This document shows positions 1-6,369 of a DNA stretch of 32,244 nucleotides, in pieces (within the stretch, counting starts at the first letter, position 1; each line of letters starts with the position of its first letter). The stretch comes from Actinomycetes bacterium (GTDB taxonomy: Bacteria > Actinomycetota > Thermoleophilia > RBG-16-64-13). The notes under the pieces are model-generated. The model saw nothing but the letters and a program-made list of their open reading frames with translations, had not been told where the DNA came from and searched no databases. The DNA lies in NCBI GenBank assembly GCA_021802965.1, contig JAJZQZ010000010.1, positions 1 through 32,244 on the forward strand. The letters are read 5' to 3'. A program made the position numbers and the translations under genes.

Positions 1-1
1 A

Positions 2-85
2 TCTACATGGGTCTACTACTCGCTCCGGCGAGACGTCCTGGCAAGAGTGGGTGCTTTGCTCATGGACCTCGCTGCCGAGAGCTGA
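2..85 (+). CDS. C-terminal end of an ArsR-type winged-helix regulator (partial, 5' end outside window)
   Basis: The reading frame is open from the left edge to a TGA at 83-85, giving 27 residues that begin STWVYYSLRRDVLARVGALL. A wing strand ending in WVYYSL followed by an amphipathic helix of this type is the usual end of ArsR/SmtB-family DNA-binding proteins, where 'R/T-x-V-Y-Y-x-L' precedes the last helix. The recognition helix and any metal ligands lie outside the window, so the effector cannot be named. A GC-rich hairpin follows directly. The call rests on a short segment and is moderate. Confidence 0.5.
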   Translation, partial: STWVYYSLRRDVLARVGALLMDLAAES

Positions 86-91
86 CCCCGC

Positions 92-117
92 CGGCCCCGG
101 AGCTTCGAAAGGGGCCG
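92..117. terminator. GC-rich hairpin between convergent genes
   Basis: CGGCCCC (92-98) pairs with GGGGCCG (111-117) across a 12-nt loop. It starts 7 nt after the ArsR-type stop codon and lies 18 nt beyond the SHOCT gene stop on the other strand, so it could serve both. There is no T-tract. Confidence 0.4.
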
Positions 118-134
118 ACCCGAAGGCGGCGCTC

Positions 135-464
135 CTAAGACAGCAGGTCCGACCGTCGCCGCAGGAACTCCTCTCGGTCGATCTCACCGCGGGCATAGCG
201 ATCTTCAAGGATGCGCAGGGCTTCGACGCGCGGACCCGACCCGTCCGCCGGGCCGGTCGGCCCAGGATAGGGCGCAGACGGCGCCGAATGGCCCGTGCCG
301 GCGGGATGCTCGTGGCTATGGGTCAACGCACGCACCAACAGCACTATCCCGAAGACCACCAAGCCCCAGAACACCAACATGAAGATCAGCGAGAACAGAC
401 CGGCCGGCCAGAATCCCCCACCGAATCCACCCATGTGCCCCCATCCAGAACCCCAACCCATCAT
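135..464 (-). CDS. Small membrane protein with C-terminal SHOCT domain
   Basis: About 109 residues. A Gly/Trp/Met-rich N-terminus (MMGWGSGWGHMGGFGGG) leads into one hydrophobic segment (LFSLIFMLVFWGLVVFGIVLLV), then a His/Pro/Gly-rich linker. The last 28 residues (ALRILEDRYARGEIDREEF and on) match the SHOCT domain pattern of a short helical 'L-x-x-R-x-A-x-G-E-I-x-x-E-E-F' motif. SHOCT domains are oligomerisation modules, often at the ends of small membrane proteins; their cellular role is mostly unknown. The start is set at 464 because AAGGAG (481-476) lies 11 nt upstream; a further in-frame ATG at 485 would place that site inside the gene. It sits downstream of the PLP enzyme gene but beyond that gene's terminator, so it probably has its own promoter. 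Confidence 0.75.
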   Translation of the reverse strand: MMGWGSGWGHMGGFGGGFWPAGLFSLIFMLVFWGLVVFGIVLLVRALTHSHEHPAGTGHSAPSAPYPGPTGPADGSGPRVEALRILEDRYARGEIDREEFLRRRSDLLS

Positions 465-581
465 CGCTACCAGAGCTCCTTCCATACCGGCTCACCGACG
501 CCCATGTGCGCGCCGAGCGGTGGCCGGAGCGGCCCCCGCCAGGAACAGTATCCGCTTCGGGAGTCAAGCTATGGTAAAGAG

Positions 582-609
582 GCGGACCGCCTATCCGAGC
601 GCGGTCCGC
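582..609 (-). terminator. Terminator of the PLP enzyme gene, with the stop codon in its loop
   Basis: On the minus strand, GCGGACCGC (609-601) pairs perfectly with GCGGTCCGC (590-582) across a 10-nt loop, followed by CTCTTTA. The gene's TAG stop (593-591) lies inside the loop, so the last codons form part of the stem. Confidence 0.65.
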
Positions 610-1727
610 AGGTCCTCTAGAAGATCGTCGGGGTGCTCGATGCCCAGCGAAAGGCGCATCGTGCCGGGAGTGATGCCGGCCGCCCGGCGTACCTCCTCGG
701 AGATGCCCGCATGGCTCATGGTCCACGGCTGCTCGATCAGGGACTCCACTCCACCCAACGATTCGGCCAGGCTGAACAGGCGCAGGCGTGAGAAGAACGT
801 CTCCACGTCGAGCGCCGCCAGGTCGAGGTCGAAGCTCACCATGCCCCCGAACCCCGTCTGCTGACGCGACGCCAGGGCATGGTCGGAGTGATCCTCCAGG
901 CCGGGGTAGTAGACGCGGAGAGACTTGGGGTGCGTAGCAAGAAGACGCGCGACCGCGAACGCGTTGCGCTGGTGCGCCTCCATGCGCGGGCCCAGGGTCT
1001 TCACGCCGCGCAGCACGAGCCACGCATCGAAGGGCGAGTTCCCCAGCCCGAGAGCGTTCACCAAGGTGGCGATCTGCTCTCCCAGGTCGTCTCGGCCGGT
1101 GATCACCACTCCCCCGATGACGTCGCTGTGGCCGTTCAGGTACTTGGTGGTCGAGTGGACCACGATATCCACTCCCAGCTCGAGGGGACGCTGGAAGTAG
1201 GGGCTCAGGAACGTGTTGTCCGCGACCGTCAGCAATCCTTTCTCGCGCGCGATGGCGACCATGGCCGTGATGTCCACGACGTTCAACAGAGGATTGGAGG
1301 GCGTTTCGATCCACAGCATCTTGGTCTCCGGGCGCACCGCGCGCCGCACCGCGTCCGGGTCACGCATGTCGACGAAGGAGAACGTGACGCCGTAGCGAGG
1401 GAACACCGTCTCGAACAGGCGGTACGTGCCGCCGTAGATATCGTGGCCGCAGACCACGTGGTCGCCCGCCGAGAGGAGAAAGAGCACGGCGGTGATCGCC
1501 GCCATGCCGCTGCACGTGCAACGGGCCGAGGTGCCGCCCTCGAGCCCCGCCAGGTTCTCTTCGAGCGCGGTGCGGGTGGGGTTGCCGCTGCGGGTGTAAT
1601 CATAGCCCCGGGTGACACCCGCGCTGTCGAACGTGAACGTGGTGGTGGGATAGATGGGAGTGATGACCGAGTTGAACGTGTCATCCTTGGCCACCCCCAC
1701 GTGGACCGCCGCCGTCTCTGGTCTCAT
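591..1727 (-). CDS. Cystathionine gamma-synthase/lyase-family PLP enzyme
   Basis: A 378-residue member of the Cys/Met-metabolism PLP family (fold type I), full length for the family. Visible landmarks are YDYTRSGNPT (42-51), a substrate/PLP segment around 90-102 (HVVCGHDIYGGTY), TPSNP (142-146), the PLP-contacting D170, and the Schiff-base lysine K195 in HSTTKYLNGHSD. The C-terminal SLGGVESLIEQP segment is also typical. Family members form or cleave cystathionine or eliminate H2S or methanethiol. Sequence alone does not decide between cystathionine gamma-synthase, cystathionine beta- or gamma-lyase and methionine gamma-lyase. AAGGGAG precedes the ATG. The gene is divergent from a small DMT-type transporter and ends in its own terminator, so it looks monocistronic. 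Confidence 0.9.
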   Translation of the reverse strand: MRPETAAVHVGVAKDDTFNSVITPIYPTTTFTFDSAGVTRGYDYTRSGNPTRTALEENLAGLEGGTSARCTCSGMAAITAVLFLLSAGDHVVCGHDIYGGTYRLFETVFPRYGVTFSFVDMRDPDAVRRAVRPETKMLWIETPSNPLLNVVDITAMVAIAREKGLLTVADNTFLSPYFQRPLELGVDIVVHSTTKYLNGHSDVIGGVVITGRDDLGEQIATLVNALGLGNSPFDAWLVLRGVKTLGPRMEAHQRNAFAVARLLATHPKSLRVYYPGLEDHSDHALASRQQTGFGGMVSFDLDLAALDVETFFSRLRLFSLAESLGGVESLIEQPWTMSHAGISEEVRRAAGITPGTMRLSLGIEHPDDLLEDLRTALG

Positions 1728-1862
1728 CTACAAGCTCCCTTCATGCAGGTGCTCCCCGGGTCCCGCCCGAGAGGTGGGGATGATACCAAACGGACTTGAC
1801 CGAACGGGTGCGAATCCGGGACGATGTGACGGCTCGCTCGCTGGGAAACGGTAGGGGGATCG

Positions 1863-2300
1863 ATGGGACGCTACTTCTTCGGACTCGTGATGTTCCTGGC
1901 CGGCATGCTGTCGGCCCTGCAGCCGCCTGTCAATGCGGCCCTGGCACGGCGGGCGAACTCCATCACAGCAACAGCCATCAACTTCGGCGTGGGCCTCATG
2001 GTCCTAGCGCTGGTTGGCGCCGCGTCCGGACAGCTGAAGCTCGGGGGCGTCAGGGGGGCGCCCTGGTGGCAGCTCACAGGCGGACTGCTGGGAGCGGTGT
2101 TCGTGCTGAGCACCGTGTTGTTCCTGCCCCGTCTCGGGGCCACCGCCCTCATCGCCGCGCTCATGGGCGGCCAGCTCACCGGCGCGGTGCTGATCGACCG
2201 CTTCGGGGTGGCGGGCCTGCCGGTCGTCGCCCCCACGTTCGCCCGGATGGCCGGCATCGTACTGCTCGTGGCCGGCGGGGCGCTCGTCATCCGCCGGTAA
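1863..2300 (+). CDS. DMT-superfamily small transporter, YdcZ/DUF606 type
   Basis: 145 residues, almost wholly hydrophobic, with four or five predicted membrane segments (about 4-22, 37-55, 68-88, 95-112, 122-142). The N-terminal 'SALQPPVNAALARR' and the central 'TVLFLPRLGATALIAALMGGQL' match the DUF606/YdcZ family, which are half-size members of the drug/metabolite transporter superfamily. Such proteins usually work as dimers or pairs; their substrates are largely unknown. A purine-rich site (AGGGGG) lies just before the ATG. The gene stands alone between the divergent PLP enzyme gene and the convergent PQQ-propeller gene. Confidence 0.8.
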   Translation: MGRYFFGLVMFLAGMLSALQPPVNAALARRANSITATAINFGVGLMVLALVGAASGQLKLGGVRGAPWWQLTGGLLGAVFVLSTVLFLPRLGATALIAALMGGQLTGAVLIDRFGVAGLPVVAPTFARMAGIVLLVAGGALVIRR

Positions 2301-2302
2301 GA

Positions 2303-2343
2303 GGCTGCTGAGCCTGGCGGCGAGGCGTCACTTCTCAGCAGCC
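2303..2343. terminator. Inverted repeat between convergent genes
   Basis: GGCTGCTGAG (2303-2312) and CTCAGCAGCC (2334-2343) form a perfect 10-bp stem with a 21-nt loop, just after the transporter stop and 45 nt before the end of the converging PQQ gene. There is no T-run, so it may act as a factor-assisted or bidirectional terminator. Confidence 0.5.
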
Positions 2344-2388
2344 CGCCACTGCTCCAGCCCGTGGGGCTATCGGCGTATCGGTCTGGCG

Positions 2389-4218
2389 CTACTCGTCACC
2401 GAAGCAGTAGAAGTAGCCGTCGCGCGAGCCCACATAGATGCGACCCCGCCACACCGCCGGAGTGGATTCCACCGCTCCCCCGCTCGGCGTCCGTACTTTC
2501 CACAGCTCGGGCGGGTCCGCCCCGGGGTCCCGGATATCGTACGAGTGGATCCAACCCTCCGTGTCGCCTACGATGAGCGTGTCATCCACCACCACAGGCG
2601 ATCCCCAAGCATGGTAGGTGAAAGGCTTCTCCCACACGATCCGTCCGCTGGCACGGTCGACTCCCAGGAGCCGGCCGGTGTGGGTCGGGACGTAGAGCAT
2701 CTGGCCGTGGATGGCGGGGGTCGCCCAGATGCCGCCCTTGTCACCTTTCGCCGCGTCCTTCACCGACCAGATCACCGGGTTGTCGGAGCGATGTGGGTCG
2801 AGCTTCATCAGCTGGCCGAGTTGCTTCGCCCGCGGCAGCATGCGCTCGAGCTCGGCGGCAACGTACAGGTGGCCTTCGTCGTCGACCACCACCGAAGCGT
2901 CCACGTCGTCGCCCGTCCAGAACTTGAAGACCACAGGGAAGCTCGGGTCGGCGACCGTCGGCAGAGCGGGTCGGGCGGCAACGGCGTCCGGGCCAGGCTG
3001 CCAAGAGCGCTCTTGGGAGGAGGCGCCCCCATCCGACCCAACGTCTTCAGGCTCGGGCGCCTGCCCTCCCGCTCCGTATCCCGCCCTCGACAAGCCGAGG
3101 GCGCTGATGTCCAAGCCAAGGACGCGTCCGCCGCTGTTGGCGAAGTACACTCGGTCCCCGCGGGCGGGATCCAGGTCCAGAGCCGGGGAGTTCTCGATGC
3201 TCACTGTGCGGTCCCCGATCGCTTTGAAGAGCGCGGCGTCGTACGCGGGGTACGCCAGCAGCACCTTGGGTGAGACCTTCACCCTCCCCGCGGCGTCAAA
3301 GGCACGATTCAGCTTGATGATGAAGAAGTAGCTGTTCTCCCCACCCTCGAACAGGTAATCACCGACCACCACCGCGCTCGAGTCCCAGTCGTTGTTCCAG
3401 ACCGGGTGCGGCACTTCGTCCGCGTTCATCTTCCACAGGACGGTGGGCTTGGATCGGTCGAGGGCGACGACCCGGAAATAGTCGTCCCGGGAGCCCGTGT
3501 AGAGCAGAGGGTAGCCATCGGGGTCGACCATGACCGAGCCCTTGATGAGGTCTCCGGTCGGCAGGTCGGGGAGAAAGCGCTCCCCCGTCTCCCCCTTTAG
3601 GAAATGAACCGCGCGGTCGTAGGCGCCGAACATCACTCGGGGGCCCTCCGCAGCCTGAAGCACAACCGGCTGACCGGTCCAGCCCGTGCCCGCCCAGACC
3701 CGCGTCTCCCCCCCTTCCGATGACGGTGAGCTCATCGGCCCGTCCTTGGGGAAACGCCAGAGCAGCCGCGGAGCTTTCGGGACCGGGCCCTCGCCGTAGT
3801 AGGAACGCCGGGCGTTTCCGCGGAACATGCTGAGGCCGGCGTACCCTTGATTGATGGGGGCCGTCGCCGCGGACGCGTTCGTCCGGGTCGGGGCCGCCGG
3901 GTACCCGCCGGAGCTGCCGGGCTGGCCGCTTCCCGTCGAGACTGCAACAGTCGTCGTCGACGCGCCTCCCGACATCTGGTCGCCGTTCGGAGCAGCATGG
4001 CTGGCCTCGGGCAAGCCCCCCCGGGACGACAGGATGCCGGCCCCCGCCGCCATCCCCAGCGCCAACAGCAAAGCGAGCGCGACCATCCACCGCCGCCGCA
4101 CCTCCCGACGCCTCCCCCGGCTCTCGTAGATCGAGTAGGAGGGCCCCACCGCACGCAACCTGCCTTGCCCGTCGCCGTCGGGACCGCGACGACCTGGTTG
4201 CGGACGGTCGGGGGTCAT
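2389..4218 (-). CDS. Membrane-anchored PQQ-like beta-propeller protein
   Basis: 609 residues. A basic cytoplasmic N-terminus (REVRRRWMVALAL) precedes a single membrane segment at about 44-62, then a Ser/Thr/Gly/Pro-rich linker to about 120. The rest is built of PQQ-type blade repeats with recurring aromatic-Gly-Asp strands, for example IYVGSRDGYFYCFGD at the C-terminus, DTLIVGDTEGWIHSYD and QMLYVPTHTGRLLGVDRASG. It is therefore a type II membrane protein with an extracytoplasmic propeller, of the kind seen in BamB-like scaffolds and PQQ-dependent dehydrogenases. No dehydrogenase catalytic motif or haem site (CxxCH) is evident, so a scaffold or sensor role is more likely than an enzyme. It follows the nuclease-like gene by 22 nt with no strong ribosome-binding site, suggesting co-transcription. 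Confidence 0.8.
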   Translation of the reverse strand: MTPDRPQPGRRGPDGDGQGRLRAVGPSYSIYESRGRRREVRRRWMVALALLLALGMAAGAGILSSRGGLPEASHAAPNGDQMSGGASTTTVAVSTGSGQPGSSGGYPAAPTRTNASAATAPINQGYAGLSMFRGNARRSYYGEGPVPKAPRLLWRFPKDGPMSSPSSEGGETRVWAGTGWTGQPVVLQAAEGPRVMFGAYDRAVHFLKGETGERFLPDLPTGDLIKGSVMVDPDGYPLLYTGSRDDYFRVVALDRSKPTVLWKMNADEVPHPVWNNDWDSSAVVVGDYLFEGGENSYFFIIKLNRAFDAAGRVKVSPKVLLAYPAYDAALFKAIGDRTVSIENSPALDLDPARGDRVYFANSGGRVLGLDISALGLSRAGYGAGGQAPEPEDVGSDGGASSQERSWQPGPDAVAARPALPTVADPSFPVVFKFWTGDDVDASVVVDDEGHLYVAAELERMLPRAKQLGQLMKLDPHRSDNPVIWSVKDAAKGDKGGIWATPAIHGQMLYVPTHTGRLLGVDRASGRIVWEKPFTYHAWGSPVVVDDTLIVGDTEGWIHSYDIRDPGADPPELWKVRTPSGGAVESTPAVWRGRIYVGSRDGYFYCFGDE

Positions 4219-4240
4219 CCCGAAGAAGGCTGCCGGAGGA

Positions 4241-4957
4241 TCATTCGTCGGTGCCCGAGTGCGCCGCGCGCACCTTCAGTCCGCGGCCCCGGGTGGAAAT
4301 AAGATCGAGGTACCCGACCAGATCCTTCGCGAAGTTCCACTGGGTGCGGTTAATGGGCGTGTCGCCGATACGGCTGGCGAGCGCCGCACGCAATGCTGCC
4401 CAGTCGGTCCACCCGATACGCCGGGCAAGATCCGCCGCCGGGACCTCCGCCGGAGGATCCGTCATTCGCGCCTTGAGCAGGTCGGGATCTTCCCAGTATC
4501 GAGTCACCAGATCGGGGGCCTCGGCATGGCTGGTCATCACCAGAAGCCGGGCGCGGTCTCCAAGGGCCGCGTATCCGGCATCGAACGTGCGCGCGATCTG
4601 ATCGCGCTCCACGTCGCGGGCGGTCTGCCGGCTCAGCTCGTGCCAGTAGCGCGCGATCACGAGGAAGGTGTAGTGCTCAGTCTCGAGCACGCAGGAGACC
4701 TCGGTGTCGTTCTCCTCGTCCGAGCGCCCGGCCGGTGCGGGGTAACGGCGCCAGAACTCGAGTGTGTAGCCACCGGAGATGGCCTTCTCGAAGTCGTCGC
4801 CGCGGAACGCCTTGCCGAGGAGTTCGACGAGCCAAGTGGTGGTCTCGAAGTTGCGGAGAGGGCCGAACACGTTCGAGACGAACTCGTCCTCGCGGCTCTC
4901 GCGGAGCATCCCCCCGTAGTACCGGTCCCTGCCGAACAGCTCCACGTACATCGCCAT
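4241..4957 (-). CDS. Unknown protein, possibly a degenerate PD-(D/E)XK nuclease-like fold
   Basis: 238 residues from an ATG at 4957, chosen because AAGGAGG (4973-4967) lies 9 nt upstream; in-frame extension to 4984 lacks such a site. No firm family was recognised. The layout resembles stand-alone PD-(D/E)XK superfamily proteins: an N-terminal helix with E24 (SREDEFVSNVFGPLRN), a strand pair 'TEVSCVLETEHYTFLVIARY' at 85-104, then a helix and a strand 'ARLLVMTSH' and a late 'RIGWTDW' segment. In active members the strand pair would carry D...(D/E)xK; here those positions read S88 and I101-A-R103, so catalysis looks lost. This is inference from pattern alone. The gene heads a two-gene unit with the PQQ protein and is divergent from lysR. 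Confidence 0.55.
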   Translation of the reverse strand: MAMYVELFGRDRYYGGMLRESREDEFVSNVFGPLRNFETTTWLVELLGKAFRGDDFEKAISGGYTLEFWRRYPAPAGRSDEENDTEVSCVLETEHYTFLVIARYWHELSRQTARDVERDQIARTFDAGYAALGDRARLLVMTSHAEAPDLVTRYWEDPDLLKARMTDPPAEVPAADLARRIGWTDWAALRAALASRIGDTPINRTQWNFAKDLVGYLDLISTRGRGLKVRAAHSGTDE

Positions 4958-5101
4958 AGGGGCGTCCCTCCTTGACCGGGTCACACGACTCGCCGCCGCG
5001 CGCCCCGCCGTTCGCTGACGGTGTCGATGCTATCCCGCCGCTGAGTGCGGATGCAAGGTGAGGACGTGCCTGAGGACGACGCACGGTCCGTCCTTAAATG
5101 A

Positions 5102-5132
5102 TATAGCCGGCCCAGGGGGTAGGCCGGCTATA
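5102..5132. other. 11-bp perfect hairpin in the lysR upstream region
   Basis: TATAGCCGGCC (5102-5112) pairs with GGCCGGCTATA (5122-5132) across a 9-nt loop. It lies about 145 nt upstream of the nuclease-like gene on one strand and 150 nt upstream of lysR on the other. It could be an operator-like dyad or a stop for stray transcripts; neither gene ends nearby. The remainder of the 326-nt gap 4958-5283 shows only the AT-rich lysR dyad and promoter. Confidence 0.45.
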
Positions 5133-5232
5133 GCGGGGAAACTGCTGTAGCTCTGTCGCGGGGGGATGGGGGGGATCCCGTGGTCCGCGATATGTCAGGC
5201 TCAGCTGGAGGTAATGTACCCGAGGCCCGACC

Positions 5233-5256
5233 ATAAATCCAATATATTGTTTCTAT
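5233..5256. promoter_or_regulatory. AT-rich dyad, candidate LysR-type operator
   Basis: A perfect core CAATATATTG (5240-5249) lies inside a wider imperfect dyad: ATA at 5233-5235 mirrors TAT at 5254-5256, and A5237 pairs with T5252. It sits in the most AT-rich stretch of the window, between divergent genes and directly upstream of a TATAAT box, where LysR-family regulators commonly bind. Confidence 0.55.
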
Positions 5257-5262
5257 ACTTGC

Positions 5263-5268
5263 TATAAT
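5263..5268 (+). promoter_or_regulatory. Probable -10 element of lysR
   Basis: A perfect TATAAT lies 15 nt upstream of the ATG at 5284, implying a very short 5' leader. No clear -35 hexamer is present at 16-18 bp spacing; the AT-rich dyad occupies that place, consistent with activator- or self-controlled expression. Confidence 0.5.
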
Positions 5269-5283
5269 TCAATTCGATTGATC

Positions 5284-6201
5284 ATGGAGATCTTGCAGCT
5301 CAGATACTTCGTCGCCGTCGCCGACACGCGGAACTTCACCGAGGCGGCAGAACGCCTGCACATCTCCCAACCCGGGCTAAGCTACCAGATCAAGAGACTC
5401 GAGAACGAGTTGGGCGCCCGCCTCTTCGACAGGACCAGCCGAAAGGTCGATCTTACGATCGACGGACGCACCTTTCTTCCTCTCGCCCAAGGCGTCCTGC
5501 TCAAAGCGGACGAAGCCCTGCGCGTGATGGACGAGCGCCTGGGCGTGGAGACGGGCCAGGTGACCTTCGGCGTGATCCCCAGCGCCGGCGCCTACGTCGT
5601 ACCCCACATCTTGTCCTCGTTCCGCCGCACCTTTCCTGGGATCGAGGTGCGTCTGGTGGAAGAGGGGGCTCACGCCCTCGAGAAACGCGTCCTCGACGGC
5701 GACGTGGACTTCGCGATCGTGACCATCGCGGGCTCCACCGACGTCCTCGAAGTGACCCCCCTCACCTCCGAGGAGCTGCTCCTGGCGGTACCGCCCCACC
5801 ACCCGCTGGCGGACCGCGAGATGGTTTCGCTCGCGGAGCTCTCGCACGAATCGTTCATCCTGCTGGGCGGGTCGGCGACGCTGGGCTCGTTGGTGATCGA
5901 CCTGTGCCGGCGGGCGGGCTTCGAGCCCAAAGTGGCCTATCAAGCGGGCAACCTCGAGACCATCCGCAGCTTTGTCCGGCACGATCTCGGGATCGCCGTC
6001 ATGCCCCGTCTCGCTATGTTGTGGCCGCCGGAGGACGAGGTGTCCGCCATCCCCTTCGCCGAGCCCCTCTTCCGCGAGATCAACATGATCCGGGCCAAGG
6101 GCCGGTACGCGACCGTCGCGTCCCGGGCCCTCATGGTCCACTCCCGCACCGCCATGCTCTCCATGTTCGCCGACATCGAGAGGAGCCCGCGCCGCGGCTA
6201 A
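5284..6201 (+). CDS. LysR-family transcriptional regulator
   Basis: 305 residues, normal for the family. The N-terminal winged helix-turn-helix (about 1-60) shows the signature MEILQLRYFVAVADTRNFTE, AAERLHISQPGLSYQIKRLE and GARLFDRTSR. Residues about 90-295 form the two-lobed effector-binding domain (FGVIPSAGAYVVPHILSSFR, DFAIVTIAG, LTSEELLLAVPPHHPLA). The effector cannot be read from sequence. The ATG at 5284 gives the standard LysR N-terminus; a TTG two codons earlier is also in frame, and neither has a strong ribosome-binding site. By position its likeliest target besides itself is the divergent nuclease-like/PQQ pair. The SMC-type gene downstream starts 168 nt after its stop. Confidence 0.92.
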   Translation: MEILQLRYFVAVADTRNFTEAAERLHISQPGLSYQIKRLENELGARLFDRTSRKVDLTIDGRTFLPLAQGVLLKADEALRVMDERLGVETGQVTFGVIPSAGAYVVPHILSSFRRTFPGIEVRLVEEGAHALEKRVLDGDVDFAIVTIAGSTDVLEVTPLTSEELLLAVPPHHPLADREMVSLAELSHESFILLGGSATLGSLVIDLCRRAGFEPKVAYQAGNLETIRSFVRHDLGIAVMPRLAMLWPPEDEVSAIPFAEPLFREINMIRAKGRYATVASRALMVHSRTAMLSMFADIERSPRRG

Positions 6202-6369
6202 CTGGAGTGACGCTTCGCCGCAGGGCGCCATGGGCACGCGGGACTCGACCTGAGGCGGCCGTGCGCCAGACCGGCGATGTCGGCGGCGCGGGCCCGCCTG
6301 GAGTACAATTGCCACAGCCTCGCGGTCATACCACCGGACCAGTGCATAGGTGAGCATCGGGAGCCACGG

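Noticed and set aside
316-1314. Long open frames in alternative frames over the PLP enzyme and many other genes
   Set aside because: They overlap genes with clear family motifs, are rich in Arg/Gly/Pro/Ala as expected from GC-rich antisense or shifted frames, and show no recognisable domain.
1796-1825. TTGACC-N18-GACGAT as the promoter of the DMT-type transporter
   Set aside because: The -35 part is good but the -10 part matches only three of six bases, so it is not supported enough to list.
6202-6369. N-terminal extension of the short SMC protein from 6277
   Set aside because: The extension has no ribosome-binding site and no similarity to the family; the ATG at 6370 gives the exact SMC start and has GGGAG upstream.
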